Positions 30,235 to 38,759 of a DNA stretch of 64,000 nt are shown piece after piece. Within the stretch, counting starts at the first letter, position 1. The number at the start of each line of letters is the position of its first letter. Origin of the DNA: Deinococcus detaillensis (GTDB lineage Bacteria; Deinococcota; Deinococci; Deinococcales; Deinococcaceae); the NCBI RefSeq assembly GCF_007280555.1, contig NZ_VKDB01000005.1:1-64000 (forward strand), given 5' to 3'. The notes beneath the pieces are model-generated. The model was not told where the DNA came from. It saw only the letters and a list, made by a program, of their open reading frames with translations, and searched no databases. A program made the position numbers and the translations under genes.

Positions 30235-30931
30235 TCAAGACCGCCGAGCTTTCACCGGGGGCCACCCCAAAAAGCTGTCTTGGTTGCGGCTGAGCTGCTC
30301 GGGCTGAGACGGCTCTGCTTGGAAGGCCAGCACCGCTAGCGTACAGGCTGCACCCTCCTCGCGCACGCCCCCGGCCTGGGCTTCGTCTAGTAAGGCGCTG
30401 AGGGCGCGGGCCAGTTGTTGAAAGCGCTCCGGCGTCAGGCGCAGGGTGAGTGTGTCGGAGTGTGTCGGAGTGGGTCGGATAAGGTTCGTCCGAAACCGGG
30501 TATGGGAGCTGATCAAGGTGAGCGGGCCACTCGGTGGTGCCGAAGCCGTAGACATCTTCCTGACCTTCGTTCATGTTGCGCCAAGAACGCTCGTAGGCTT
30601 GCAAAAATCCGGCGGACAGTCCACGCATAGTGGCGCTGCCGTTGCCCGCTTCGTCTTCGGGAGGCAGCAGATTGGAAGAAACGCGGAATTCACGGGCGGC
30701 GAGTTGATACAGCACTTTTCCACCTTCACGGCTTTGCTCGAACAGCAGGCCTACATCCACCAATTTGCGGGCGTGGTGGTGGGCGAGATTGGCCGCCATG
30801 CCGAGGCGTGGGGCCACGTCGCTGGGCGAAAGCGGCACGATAAAGTGTGCCAGAAATTTGCTGTCTTGCCTGAGGGCACGGGCGGCGGCGAGGTCAGTAA
30901 TTTGCAAGCTACCCAGTTGAATTTGGATCAT
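30235..30931 (-). pseudogene. winged-helix (ArsR-like) regulator with frameshift at a 10-bp repeat
   Basis: The first part, from the ATG at 30931, encodes an ArsR-like winged helix (LSPSDVAPRLGMAANLAHHHARKLVDVGLLF) and linker. The reading frame then crosses a 10-bp tandem repeat (30448-30477) and continues as low-complexity Arg/Pro/Ala-rich sequence into the neighbouring transporter gene. Reading on in the +1 frame gives a natural domain, TLTLRLTPERFQQLARALSALLDEAQ, ending at 30235 without overlapping that gene. Removing exactly one 10-base unit joins both halves. So this is either a phase-variable regulator in the off state, a recent mutation or a sequencing error. Confidence 0.75.
30448..30477. 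repeat. 10-bp tandem repeat causing the frameshift
   Basis: GAGTGTGTCG at 30448-30457 and 30458-30467, then GAGTGGGTCG with one mismatch at 30468-30477. Ten is not a multiple of three, so each gain or loss of a unit changes the frame of the regulator gene. Confidence 0.92.
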
Positions 30932-30952
30932 CTCCAAAGTCTGAATGTTCGG

Positions 30953-30982
30953 CTTTCAGTTGGCGAGTAGGCAGGCTGAAAG
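30953..30982. promoter_or_regulatory. inverted repeat between vapC and regulator gene
   Basis: CTTTCAG (30953-30959) and CTGAAAG (30976-30982), a perfect 7-bp inverted repeat in the 51-base gap upstream of the regulator start. No T run follows, so an operator for the regulator is more likely than a terminator. Confidence 0.35.
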
Positions 30983-31402
30983 TCAAATGCAGATTATGTT
31001 AAGCGTCGTAAAATCACTGAAATCGCGGGCATTATGGGTCAGCAAAGCGTCCGTGCGGCAAAGTGCATGGGCACCAATCAAATGATCGGCCAAGGGTCTG
31101 CGGTTACTCACGGCCCCAGCCGAGCGGCGGCGCTGGCAAATCAAAGCGTGAACCCGCCCGGTTTCTTCCCACATTTTGAGCGTGCTGCTGGAATCAACAC
31201 TGATGAGCATTTGCAAAAGGGCTTGGTCAAGCGCCACTTTGGTGATAGTGGGAACGGCGTGGAGTTCGGCATAAACCACGCCGCAAACCACGAAGCCATG
31301 CCCGCTGGCTGCCAGCCTGCTGAGCGCCGAGCTGTTGAGCTGACCTTGCGGCGTGGCGGCCCACAAATCAACCAAAATGTTGGTATCAAGCGCGATGATC
31401 AA
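30983..31402 (-). CDS. vapC: PIN-domain ribonuclease toxin, VapC family
   Basis: A 139-residue PIN-fold RNase toxin. The acidic metal-binding residues are in place: Asp6 in ALDTNILVDLW, Glu46 in VVYAELHA, Asp near 105 in LADHLIGAHAL, and the closing LLTHNARDF. VapC toxins cleave tRNA or rRNA when the antitoxin is lost. The start overlaps the stop of the antitoxin gene by four bases (ATGA), the standard operon form. It ends 51 bases before the frameshifted regulator on the same strand. Confidence 0.92.
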   Translation of the reverse strand: MIIALDTNILVDLWAATPQGQLNSSALSRLAASGHGFVVCGVVYAELHAVPTITKVALDQALLQMLISVDSSSTLKMWEETGRVHALICQRRRSAGAVSNRRPLADHLIGAHALCRTDALLTHNARDFSDFTTLNIICI

Positions 31403-31704
31403 GCTTGCTCAGCCAAAACCTCTTCCACCGTCATGATATTTGCGCCCTCACCCTGCTGTGCGTAAATCTCTGGCTCTCCGCGCAGTTCGCACAAGACGTC
31501 AGCTGTGGTTTGTCCTTCGGGCAATCGGAACGCGCCAAGGAAGCGATGGTATGGGTTGGTCAGGTTCGATGGCTCAGCCAAACGCACTGTTAAGGTGCCG
31601 CCTTCCAACTGCCAATCAATTTCGCTGCCGATACGTAAGCGCAGTTGCTCGCGTATGAACTTGGGAATGGTGGTTTGTCCTTTGCTCGTGACGGTACTTT
31701 TCAT
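31399..31704 (-). CDS. vapB: AbrB/SpoVT-type antitoxin, VapB family
   Basis: A 101-residue antitoxin whose first 45 residues form the swapped-hairpin DNA-binding domain (STVTSKGQTTIPKFIREQLRLRIGSEIDW) and whose tail (GEGANIMTVEEVLAEQA) would wrap the toxin groove. It binds VapC and should repress its own promoter, most simply through the palindrome at 31721-31750. A GGGAG ribosome binding site lies upstream. Confidence 0.9.
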   Translation of the reverse strand: MKSTVTSKGQTTIPKFIREQLRLRIGSEIDWQLEGGTLTVRLAEPSNLTNPYHRFLGAFRLPEGQTTADVLCELRGEPEIYAQQGEGANIMTVEEVLAEQA

Positions 31705-31720
31705 CTCAGGCTCCCTAGAT

Positions 31721-31750
31721 TCCTTACTTTTTAGTGTAGCATAGTAAGGA
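31721..31750. promoter_or_regulatory. vapBC operator/promoter palindrome
   Basis: TCCTTACT (31721-31728) and AGTAAGGA (31743-31750), perfect 8-bp arms 14 bases apart. A TACACT -10 box for vapBC (reverse strand, 31733-31738) lies between the arms, so a dimer bound here would block the promoter. Typical layout for VapB autoregulation. Confidence 0.6.
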
Positions 31751-31770
31751 AAAAGAGGGACACCTAAAAC

Positions 31771-33885
31771 TCAGTCTGCCGCGCTCTCCCCCACTGCGCC
31801 AGTCGGTTTCACTGTCACCGCAACCCCACTCGCCGCCGTGTTGCCGGTGAGTTCGTCCAAGTATTCAGGGTCGGTCAGGTCGTTGAGGCTGGCTCCAGCG
31901 TGGGCAGCGGCGACTCCCAAGCGCACGCCCACCTTGCCGTGACCGAAGCCGTGCGGAAGGCTGACCACGCCCGCCATCAAGGTGTCGGTGATTTCGGCGG
32001 GCACCGTCACCGCGCCGACCCGTGAGCGGACTTCCACGCTTTGCCCGTCTGTAATGCCGAGGCGGGCCGCGTCCGCGCCGCTGAGCATCAAGGTGCATCT
32101 GTTCGCGCCGCGCATCAAGCGGGGGACGTTGTGCATCCAGGAATTGTTGCTCCTGAGTTGCCGCCGCCCGATCAGCACCAATTCGGGAACTTGGGCATTC
32201 AGGACTTTTTCTAGGCGCGGCAAATCGGCCAGCATCACGGCGGGCGCGGCGTTGATCCGCCCGTTGGCGGTCAGTAGACGGCCCGGCAAGCTGGGCTGCA
32301 TGGGGCCGTAATCTCTGCCGTGCGGCGCGGCCCTCAGCTCGGCCAAGCTGGTGCGGCGCGGGCCGTGCTTGAGGCCAAGTTCCAAACGCTCATCCGGTGA
32401 GCTGCCCGTTTCACCGCTGAGGCGCTGGCGCAGCCCTTCAAAAATTTGATAATCAAAGCGCTGGTCCTCGGCAATCGGGAAAATAGGATCGCTGATGCGG
32501 GCTGTATTGCGAACCGCGAAATGGTGAAAGACCACGTCGTAGTGCTGGGTCTCCAAGCCCACAGCGGGCGGCAAAATCACCTCGGCGCGGCGAGTAGTGG
32601 CGTTCAGGTATGGGTCAATGCTGACCATGAATTCGGCATTTGCCAGCGCTTCGTCGAGCGCTTCGCCGTTGGGGGTACTCAGCACCGGATTGCCCGCGAT
32701 GGTGACGAAGGCTTTTAGTTGCCCCTCGCCGGGCGTCTGAAACTCCTCGGCCAGGGCTGCCACCGGAAACTCGCCGTCAAATTCGGGAAGGCCGCGCACC
32801 CGTGAGCGCCAGCGCCCGTGATAGCTCTGGCCTTTTTTGACACGGCCCAGCAGATCAAAGGCCGGAAGCGGCCACATCGCGCCGCCCTCCCGGTCGAGGT
32901 TACCCGTCACCAAGTTCAGGGCGTTGAGCAGCCACTGGCACAGCCCGCCAAACGCCTGCAAGCTCAGGCCGATGCGCCCATAAATCACGCCGCGCTCGGC
33001 TCCGGCGAACTCGCGGGCAAGGCGCTGGATGGTGGCGGCGTCCACGCCCGTCGCGGCGGCGACCCGCTGCGGCGTAAACGGCTCGGCGGCGGCTCTGAGT
33101 TCGTTTAAGCCGTCAGTGAATTCGGCCAAGCGGCCCACTTCGGCCAAGTCCTCCGCAAAAATCACGTTCAGCAGGGCCAGCAAAAATAGAGCGTCGCTGC
33201 CGGGCCGGATAAAGTGATGCTCGTCGGCAGCGGCGGCGCTCTCGGTGCGGCGCGGGTCGAGCAGCACCACCTTGCCGCCGCGTGCCCGGACGGCCTTGAG
33301 GCGGCCCGCCATCCCCGGCGCGGTCATGATGCTGCCGTTGGAGGCCAGCGGATTTGCGCCCAGCATCAGAAAATAATCGGTGCGGTCCACGTCGGGAATC
33401 GGCAGCAGCAGCGGGTGGCCGAACATCTCGGCGGCGGCGAAGTGGTGCGGCAATTGATCCATGCTGGTGGCCGAGTACCGGCTGCGGCTGCCCAGAGAGC
33501 GCACGAAGCCGCCCGCCGAGAGCAGCGTACCGGAGTTGTGAACGCTAGGGTTGCCCTGATACACCGCCACGCTGTCGGGGCCGTGCTTGGCCTGCACCTC
33601 GCGCAAACGGGCGGCCACATAGTCCAGCGCTTCGTCCCAGCCGAGTTCTGTCCAAGTCTCGCCATCGCGCCGTAGTGGGCGCTTGAGGCGGTCAGGGTCG
33701 GTATGAATGTCGGCAATCACCGCGCCTTTGGGGCAGATGTGGCCGCGACTCAGCGGGTCGCCAGGGTCGCCGCGCACGTCCACCACTGCGCCGCCTCTGA
33801 CGGTGAGTTGCAGGCCGCAGATGGCTTCGCAGAGGTTACAAGCTCGGAAATAAGTACCGTCGGTGGGCGTGAGGGACGCGGTCAT
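31771..33885 (-). CDS. molybdopterin-dependent oxidoreductase, FdhA/BisC-like
   Basis: A 704-residue molybdenum bis-MGD enzyme of the DMSO reductase superfamily. Four cysteines for a [4Fe-4S] cluster occupy residues 16-55 (CNLCEAICGL, then HICPKG). The MGD-binding region follows with QGNPSVHNSG near 106, MLGANPLASNGS near 175 and VLLDPRR near 208, and the C-terminal beta-barrel MopB domain ends the chain. There is no Tat signal, so it is cytoplasmic. At the usual molybdenum-ligand position (SATSMDQLP) there is no Cys or selenocysteine, so substrate and coordination are unclear. Start at 33885 with a perfect GGAGG upstream. Confidence 0.9.
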   Translation of the reverse strand: MTASLTPTDGTYFRACNLCEAICGLQLTVRGGAVVDVRGDPGDPLSRGHICPKGAVIADIHTDPDRLKRPLRRDGETWTELGWDEALDYVAARLREVQAKHGPDSVAVYQGNPSVHNSGTLLSAGGFVRSLGSRSRYSATSMDQLPHHFAAAEMFGHPLLLPIPDVDRTDYFLMLGANPLASNGSIMTAPGMAGRLKAVRARGGKVVLLDPRRTESAAAADEHHFIRPGSDALFLLALLNVIFAEDLAEVGRLAEFTDGLNELRAAAEPFTPQRVAAATGVDAATIQRLAREFAGAERGVIYGRIGLSLQAFGGLCQWLLNALNLVTGNLDREGGAMWPLPAFDLLGRVKKGQSYHGRWRSRVRGLPEFDGEFPVAALAEEFQTPGEGQLKAFVTIAGNPVLSTPNGEALDEALANAEFMVSIDPYLNATTRRAEVILPPAVGLETQHYDVVFHHFAVRNTARISDPIFPIAEDQRFDYQIFEGLRQRLSGETGSSPDERLELGLKHGPRRTSLAELRAAPHGRDYGPMQPSLPGRLLTANGRINAAPAVMLADLPRLEKVLNAQVPELVLIGRRQLRSNNSWMHNVPRLMRGANRCTLMLSGADAARLGITDGQSVEVRSRVGAVTVPAEITDTLMAGVVSLPHGFGHGKVGVRLGVAAAHAGASLNDLTDPEYLDELTGNTAASGVAVTVKPTGAVGESAAD

Positions 33886-33935
33886 AAAACCTCCAAAGGC
33901 AGGTGACAGGTGAGAGCAGGGATTTTGGACTGAGT

Positions 33936-34541
33936 TCAGTCTACCTGCAACGCAGGGCGCATGGGCCGAATCCACCACACAAACAGCGCCGCCACCAACA
34001 ACAATGAAATCACCGGACTCAGCAGCGCCAGGGCGGCGCAGCCCAAGCACCAAAATATGCCCAAGAACGAATCTTTTTGTGAGCGCCCAATCACCACCGC
34101 CGCATCTGGTTGGGCGGCGAGAATCGTTCGCCCCAGCAGGTAAAACGCCAAGCTGTTGAAGAGGTTAGAAAGTGCGTAAAAGGCGGCGGCGGCGCTGCCC
34201 GAATCCGAGCGCAAATGTTCGGCCACTACCGAGGTCGGAAACGGCAAAAACGAAACGGTCAGCAGAAAAAAGGCATTGACGATGAGCAAGTTCTGACTTA
34301 CCGCCTTGACTTGACCGATGAGAATGTGATGCCCGATCCAAGAGATGAGAATAGTGCTAAACGCTAACAAATAGGCTAGATATGACGGCCACAAATGCAG
34401 TAAGCCTGTCCACAGCGACGCTGAGCTGCCATGTTCGCCGACTTGCGGCGCTTTGATTTCCAGAATCAGCAGGGTGATGGCGATAGCGAACACGCCGTCG
34501 CTGAAGGCTTCAAGTCGGTTGAGGCCTTTGAATATCATCAT
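33936..34541 (-). CDS. TMEM175/DUF1211 family potassium channel
   Basis: A 201-residue, six-helix membrane protein. The signature RLEAFSDGVFAIAITLLILEIKAP at residues 9-32 is diagnostic of bacterial TMEM175, which forms tetrameric K+-selective channels with the Ile/Leu pore constriction in this first helix. The family has no TVGYG filter. Other hydrophobic segments at roughly 50-70, 84-102, 118-138, 155-175 and 178-192. Isolated gene, divergent from prolyl oligopeptidase. Confidence 0.92.
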   Translation of the reverse strand: MMIFKGLNRLEAFSDGVFAIAITLLILEIKAPQVGEHGSSASLWTGLLHLWPSYLAYLLAFSTILISWIGHHILIGQVKAVSQNLLIVNAFFLLTVSFLPFPTSVVAEHLRSDSGSAAAAFYALSNLFNSLAFYLLGRTILAAQPDAAVVIGRSQKDSFLGIFWCLGCAALALLSPVISLLLVAALFVWWIRPMRPALQVD

Positions 34542-34611
34542 AAGAAGTCAGTCATCCTCATTTTATCTTAAGGCTCTGTTCCTGGCTACAAGGTAAAACG
34601 GGCTGAGCAGG

Positions 34612-34617
34612 TAGCCT
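34612..34617 (+). promoter_or_regulatory. -10 box of leaderless prolyl oligopeptidase gene
   Basis: TAGCCT six bases before the ATG at 34624; no ribosome binding site. Confidence 0.58.
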
Positions 34618-34623
34618 AGCGGT

Positions 34624-36666
34624 ATGCCCCTAATTTCTCCCAAGTCCGCGCCCGAAACCCGCCGCAGCGACCACACCGACACTTATCACGGCGAGATCAT
34701 TGCCGATCCCTACCGCTGGTTGGAAGATGCGGGCAGCGCCGAAACCAAGGCCTTTGTGGACGCTCAAAACGAGCTGACCCGCACGGTGCTGGACGCCTTG
34801 CCGGAGCGTGAGCAACTCCGCAGCCGCTTGACCGAGCTGTGGGACTATGCGCGGCGCGGCGGGGTTTGGCAAGAAGGGGGCAAATACTTCCAGATGCGTA
34901 ACAGCGGCCTGCAAAGCCAATTCGTGCTCTACGTGATGGACTCGCCCGCCGATGAGGGCCGGATTCTGCTCGACCCCAACAGCTTTTCTGACGACGGCAC
35001 GGTCTCGCTGGGCGAGCTGGCCATCAGTCAGGACGGCAGCAAGCTGGCTTACTCGCTCTCGCAGGGTGGCAGCGACTGGCGCGACTGGCGGGTGCGCGAC
35101 ATCGTCAGCGGCCACGACCTCCCCGATACCGTCAGCGACAGCAAGTTCAGCGGCGCGGGTTGGCTGCCTGACGGCAACAGCTTTCTGTACGGCCGCTATG
35201 ACCGCCCACCCGAAGGCCAGCAACTCAGCAGCGCGAACCTCAACCAGCGCTTATACCGCCACCGCATCGGCAGCGAGCAAGCCGAAGACGAGCTGATTCT
35301 GGAGCGCCCCGACCAGCCGGAATGGGGGTTTGGCGGCATGGTCAGCGAGGACGGGCACTACCTGATCGTCAACGTCTGGAAAGGCACCGCTCGCCAAAAC
35401 CTGATCTGGGTGCGGCCCTTAGAAGAGCGCGGCCCCTTCACCGAAGTGGTGGCCGACTTTGAAGCCAGTTATCAGGTGATCGGCAACGACGGCCCCGTGT
35501 TTTACTTCCTGACCGACGACGCGGCTCCAATGGGCCGCCTGATTTCGCATCATTTAGAAACGGGTGAGCGCCGTGAAATCGTCGCCGAGAGCCAGCACCG
35601 CTTACTCGAAGTTCTGATGGTGGAGGGCGGCTTCGTGCTGCACACCCTAGCGGACGCTTCCAGCCGCTTGAGCGTGGTCGACCGGCAAGGCCAGAACGCC
35701 CAGCCAGTCACGTTGCCCGGCCTCGGCACGGTGGGCAGCCTCAGCGGACACACCGATCAAAGCGAAGTGTTTTTGGTGTTCACCAGCTTCCTGAGTCCGG
35801 CGGCAAGTTATCAGCTGAACACCGAGAACGGCGAGCTGACGGCGCTTTGGTCGCCTGATCTGAGCGCCGATTTGAGTGGCTACGAGGTACGCCAAGAATT
35901 TGCCGAAAGTCAGGACGGCACCAAAGTGCCCATGTTTATCGTCAGTCAGTCAAACGTGGTGCTGGACGGCTCCAACCCGGCGCTTCTCTACGGATACGGC
36001 GGCTTTGACATCTCGCTGACCCCCAGCTTTGAAGTCTCGCGGCTGGCTTGGCTGGAAGCGGGCGGGGTGCTGGCGGTGGCCAACTTGCGCGGCGGCGGCG
36101 AGTACGGCGAGAGCTGGCACCAGGCCGGGATGAAGGCCAACAAACAAAACGTCTTTGACGACTTCGCCGCCTGCGCCCGCCATTTGGCCCAGCGCGGTTA
36201 CACCTCGCCGCAGCATCTGGGCATCGAGGGCGGCAGCAACGGCGGCCTACTGGTGGGCGCGACCTTGACTCAGCATCCAGAACTGATCGGCGCGGCGGTG
36301 GGGCACGTCGGCGTGATGGACATGCTGAGATTCCAGAAGTTCACGATTGGCTGGGCCTGGGTCAGCGATTACGGCAGCAGCGACAACGCCGAAGACTTTG
36401 CCGTGCTGCGGGCCTACAGTCCGCTTCACAACCTGATGCAGCGGGCTTATCCACCGACCCTGCTGACCACTGGCGACCACGATGACCGGGTGGTTCCGGC
36501 CCACAGCTACAAATTTGCCGCTGAGCTGCAACACGTCCAGCAGGGCGGCGCTCCGATTTTGCTGAGGGTTCAGACTAGAGCCGGACACGGCGCGGGCAAG
36601 CCCACCAAATTGGTGATTGAGGAGAAGGCAGACGTGTACGCGTTTTTGCTGGGAGCGCTGAGGTAA
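34624..36666 (+). CDS. prolyl oligopeptidase, S9A family
   Basis: Cytoplasmic serine peptidase cutting short peptides after proline. 680 residues: an N-terminal segment (DPYRWLED near 27), a seven-blade propeller (about 70-400) and an alpha/beta-hydrolase domain. The nucleophile is Ser538 in EGGSNGGLLVG, with Asp in TGDHDDRVVPAHS near 620 and His in RAGHGAGKPT near 657, completing the triad. VANLRGGGEYGESWH near 485 is another family block. No signal peptide. Confidence 0.96.
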   Translation: MPLISPKSAPETRRSDHTDTYHGEIIADPYRWLEDAGSAETKAFVDAQNELTRTVLDALPEREQLRSRLTELWDYARRGGVWQEGGKYFQMRNSGLQSQFVLYVMDSPADEGRILLDPNSFSDDGTVSLGELAISQDGSKLAYSLSQGGSDWRDWRVRDIVSGHDLPDTVSDSKFSGAGWLPDGNSFLYGRYDRPPEGQQLSSANLNQRLYRHRIGSEQAEDELILERPDQPEWGFGGMVSEDGHYLIVNVWKGTARQNLIWVRPLEERGPFTEVVADFEASYQVIGNDGPVFYFLTDDAAPMGRLISHHLETGERREIVAESQHRLLEVLMVEGGFVLHTLADASSRLSVVDRQGQNAQPVTLPGLGTVGSLSGHTDQSEVFLVFTSFLSPAASYQLNTENGELTALWSPDLSADLSGYEVRQEFAESQDGTKVPMFIVSQSNVVLDGSNPALLYGYGGFDISLTPSFEVSRLAWLEAGGVLAVANLRGGGEYGESWHQAGMKANKQNVFDDFAACARHLAQRGYTSPQHLGIEGGSNGGLLVGATLTQHPELIGAAVGHVGVMDMLRFQKFTIGWAWVSDYGSSDNAEDFAVLRAYSPLHNLMQRAYPPTLLTTGDHDDRVVPAHSYKFAAELQHVQQGGAPILLRVQTRAGHGAGKPTKLVIEEKADVYAFLLGALR

Positions 36667-36677
36667 GAAGCTGAGTC

Positions 36678-36722
36678 AAAAAAGCAGGGAAGCGCGGCCC
36701 TCTTCAGCGCCCGCTTCCCTGC
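36678..36722 (-). terminator. intrinsic terminator of ddrB
   Basis: Perfect 11-bp stem GCAGGGAAGCG (36684-36694) with CGCTTCCCTGC (36712-36722). On the reverse strand it is followed by six T (36678-36683), ending the ddrB transcript; it also sits between the convergent prolyl oligopeptidase and ddrB. Confidence 0.82.
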
Positions 36723-36741
36723 CTACCTGCCACAAACTTTT

Positions 36742-37203
36742 TTATCCTGCCGTTCCCGCCGCCTTCGCCGCATCCACATAAGCGTCCAGCACTTTGCCGC
36801 CGCCCCGAAAGGAAATCAGGGTGATGTACTGCACGCCGCCGTCCTCGCCTTCTTTGAGGTGCGGCAAATCGGTGGGGCGTGCGCCGCGCGAATACTTGAC
36901 GATTTTGGGCAGCTTGAGTTTCTTGGTGTCGACTTCTTCCAGCTCGCGGCGCTTGTAGCTCTGGCCTCTGTACATCACGGCCTGCTCGCCGTCGGCATTG
37001 GTGTAGGGGCGTGCGCCAATGAGGCTCCAATCAAAAATATCGGCCATCGCCAGCGGCAACGACACGCCGCCTGCGGGCAGGTCTCCGCTGCTCCAGCCGG
37101 ATTTGCCGTACTTGCGCAGCGTCGGAAAGATTTCGCGCTCTTCTTGAACTTCGATGGTGATGTTGGTGCCCAGCGGCCCCACGAGGTGAATCTGAATGGA
37201 CAT
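36742..37203 (-). CDS. ddrB: DdrB-like single-stranded DNA-binding protein
   Basis: Deinococcus damage-response protein DdrB, which binds single-stranded DNA and promotes annealing after irradiation. The conserved core is plain: FDWSLIGARPYTNADG near residues 57-72, YKRRELEEVDTKKLKLPKIVKYSRGA near 82-107 and YITLISFRGGGK near 125. Start at 37203 with AAGGAG eleven bases upstream (153 residues). D. radiodurans DdrB is about 30 residues longer and ends in a flexible acidic tail; this copy stops after a short Ala/Gly end without that tip, so it may be a paralogue. A radiation/desiccation response motif lies 59-75 bases upstream. Confidence 0.9.
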   Translation of the reverse strand: MSIQIHLVGPLGTNITIEVQEEREIFPTLRKYGKSGWSSGDLPAGGVSLPLAMADIFDWSLIGARPYTNADGEQAVMYRGQSYKRRELEEVDTKKLKLPKIVKYSRGARPTDLPHLKEGEDGGVQYITLISFRGGGKVLDAYVDAAKAAGTAG

Positions 37204-37261
37204 AATGGCTCCTTGGGGAGAGGCGTAGCAGCGGGTATCTGAAGGTGTAGGGGCCAGCGCC

Positions 37262-37278
37262 TTACGCAAATAACATAA
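37262..37278. promoter_or_regulatory. radiation/desiccation response motif (DdrO operator)
   Basis: A 17-base near-palindrome with half sites TTACG and CATAA seven bases apart; read on the ddrB strand it is TTATGTTATTTGCGTAA. It matches the published Deinococcus consensus TTATGTCATTGACATAA at 13 of 17 positions. DdrO represses genes bearing this site and the protease PprI (IrrE) cleaves DdrO after DNA damage. Its place upstream of ddrB is the known arrangement. Confidence 0.85.
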
Positions 37279-37290
37279 CAGATCGACCGC

Positions 37291-37315
37291 AAAAAAGGTA
37301 GCCCCCGGCGGCACC
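37291..37315 (-). terminator. probable terminator between lpt-like genes and ddrB
   Basis: On the reverse strand a GGTGCC...GGCTACC hairpin (37297-37315, one bulge) is followed by six T (37291-37296), just upstream of the ddrB operator. It would insulate ddrB from the upstream lpt-like transcript. Confidence 0.5.
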
Positions 37316-37570
37316 GCTCTGCCTTTTTACCGCTGGCTTTAACGGGACAGGGCTTGCAAGCTGCCGACTTTCCAAGTGGAACGTACTGACGATGCTGGCC
37401 CCCCCGTTCCAATCTGTCACTACGCCGCACAGCTCTTTTTGCGAATCAGGGGTGGCAGGCGGTCAGGCGACGAGCAAGCGCTTAAAAGCAGAGCAAGAAA
37501 AAGGCAGCAAGCGCATAAAATCTATGCTCACTCACCGCCCTACCGACTGAATCAAGACACTGCGGCATTT
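37316..37570. other. intergenic region without a gene
   Basis: About 250 bases between the second lptA-like gene and ddrB. No frame, clear repeat or promoter was seen; a few short A/T-rich patches (about 37490-37540) occur. Confidence 0.4.
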
Positions 37571-38755
37571 CTACCGACCGGAGCAGCCCAGCGCGGGCGC
37601 TCCCGAATTGGAGGAAGAGGCCGCATTCGTGCCAGAAGTGCTGCCCGCATCGTCGGAAAATTGACCGCCGATCTGCCCTTCGGCGTACACGGTGTTGAGG
37701 TCGAGGTTATAGCGGATGACCAGGGCGCAAATCACTTCCTGACCGTTGACCGACTCGGCGGGCGCTTCTGGGCTGCCGCGCAAGATGGCGACGTTGGCGG
37801 CGTCGTCGTAGTCCACACGCTCGGCTTTGCTGACCCGACCAGCATTTTGCAGCACCACTGCGCCCACCAAAGTCGTCGTTTCTTTGTCCACATTGACTTC
37901 AATCCGCTCGCTGTTGCCGGTCAGCCGCTCGGTTTCAGGCTTGCCGGTAGCAGGGGCGCGGTCGAAGGTGATTGGGCCGTCAATGCGGGCTACACCGTCG
38001 GATTCGTCATAAACCAAACTCTGGCCTTTCAAACTGGTGCGCCCCTGCGTCACAAAGACGGTGTCGGGCGCGGGTTTAGGATCGGCCTGCACGGCGCAGC
38101 GACTGAGGCGATCAGTCTTGCCCTGCGGCGGTTCGTCCAAAAACTGAGCGGTTCCGGCGCTCATTTCGATGTGGCCGTCGCCGCCTTTGCTGCTCTCGCC
38201 TTCCTTCTGGCCCTGCTTGGTAATCACCGCCAAGGGTGCGCGGATCAGGTTTTTGTCCACCGTAACCTGCACGCCGCCCACCGAAGAATCGCTATAAACC
38301 ACCACAATCGGCGCGTCGGCGGGCTCGTCGTCTTGCGGCGCACAGGTCACGGCAATGCCCGCCGCATCATTGCCGGTTCTGACAATGACGATGACCCGCT
38401 GCTTGCCGTCGTCGCCCTTGCGGGTCAGCTCAATCGTCGGCTGGTCGCCCGAATCGGCAGGCGCGGTGTCGGGCGCAGCCGAGCTGGGCACAGGGCTGTC
38501 GGGGACAACCGGCTCGGGAGCGCTGTTGTTCGGCGGCACAACCGGCAAGTTCGGCCCGGCCGGATCAGCCGCAGGAAGCTGAGGCGAGCTGCTCTCTGAT
38601 GGCGAATCAGGCAAAGCAGGATCAGCAGCAGGCGTTGCCGGAGCGCTCACCGGCGGCGGGGCCGCGTTCTGGGCCTGTCCGCTGCTGAGATCAGCGCCGC
38701 CCAGCAGCAGCAGCCCCAGCAGCCAAACGTTCCCTCCAAATCGCCGCCCGTTCAT
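37571..38755 (-). CDS. LptA/OstA-like periplasmic protein with proline-rich linker
   Basis: A 394-residue exported protein: signal peptide at residues 1-28 (hydrophobic core LLGLLLLGG), then a disordered Pro/Ala/Ser/Asp-rich linker to about residue 105, then a beta-rich OstA/LptA-like domain with the characteristic short strands ([18 protein letters not shown] near 243, [25 protein letters not shown] near 283, [16 protein letters not shown] near 312). Start taken at ATG 38755, five bases after the upstream stop. It forms an operon with the two genes at 38760 and 39718. Assignment rests on pattern recognition and is moderate. Confidence 0.7.
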   Translation of the reverse strand: MNGRRFGGNVWLLGLLLLGGADLSSGQAQNAAPPPVSAPATPAADPALPDSPSESSSPQLPAADPAGPNLPVVPPNNSAPEPVVPDSPVPSSAAPDTAPADSGDQPTIELTRKGDDGKQRVIVIVRTGNDAAGIAVTCAPQDDEPADAPIVVVYSDSSVGGVQVTVDKNLIRAPLAVITKQGQKEGESSKGGDGHIEMSAGTAQFLDEPPQGKTDRLSRCAVQADPKPAPDTVFVTQGRTSLKGQSLVYDESDGVARIDGPITFDRAPATGKPETERLTGNSERIEVNVDKETTTLVGAVVLQNAGRVSKAERVDYDDAANVAILRGSPEAPAESVNGQEVICALVIRYNLDLNTVYAEGQIGGQFSDDAGSTSGTNAASSSNSGAPALGCSGR

Positions 38756-38759
38756 CAAC

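Noticed and set aside
30994..31011. TTATG...CGTAA sequence resembling a second radiation response motif
   Set aside because: The spacer is eight instead of seven bases and the sequence lies inside the 3' end of vapC rather than upstream of a gene.
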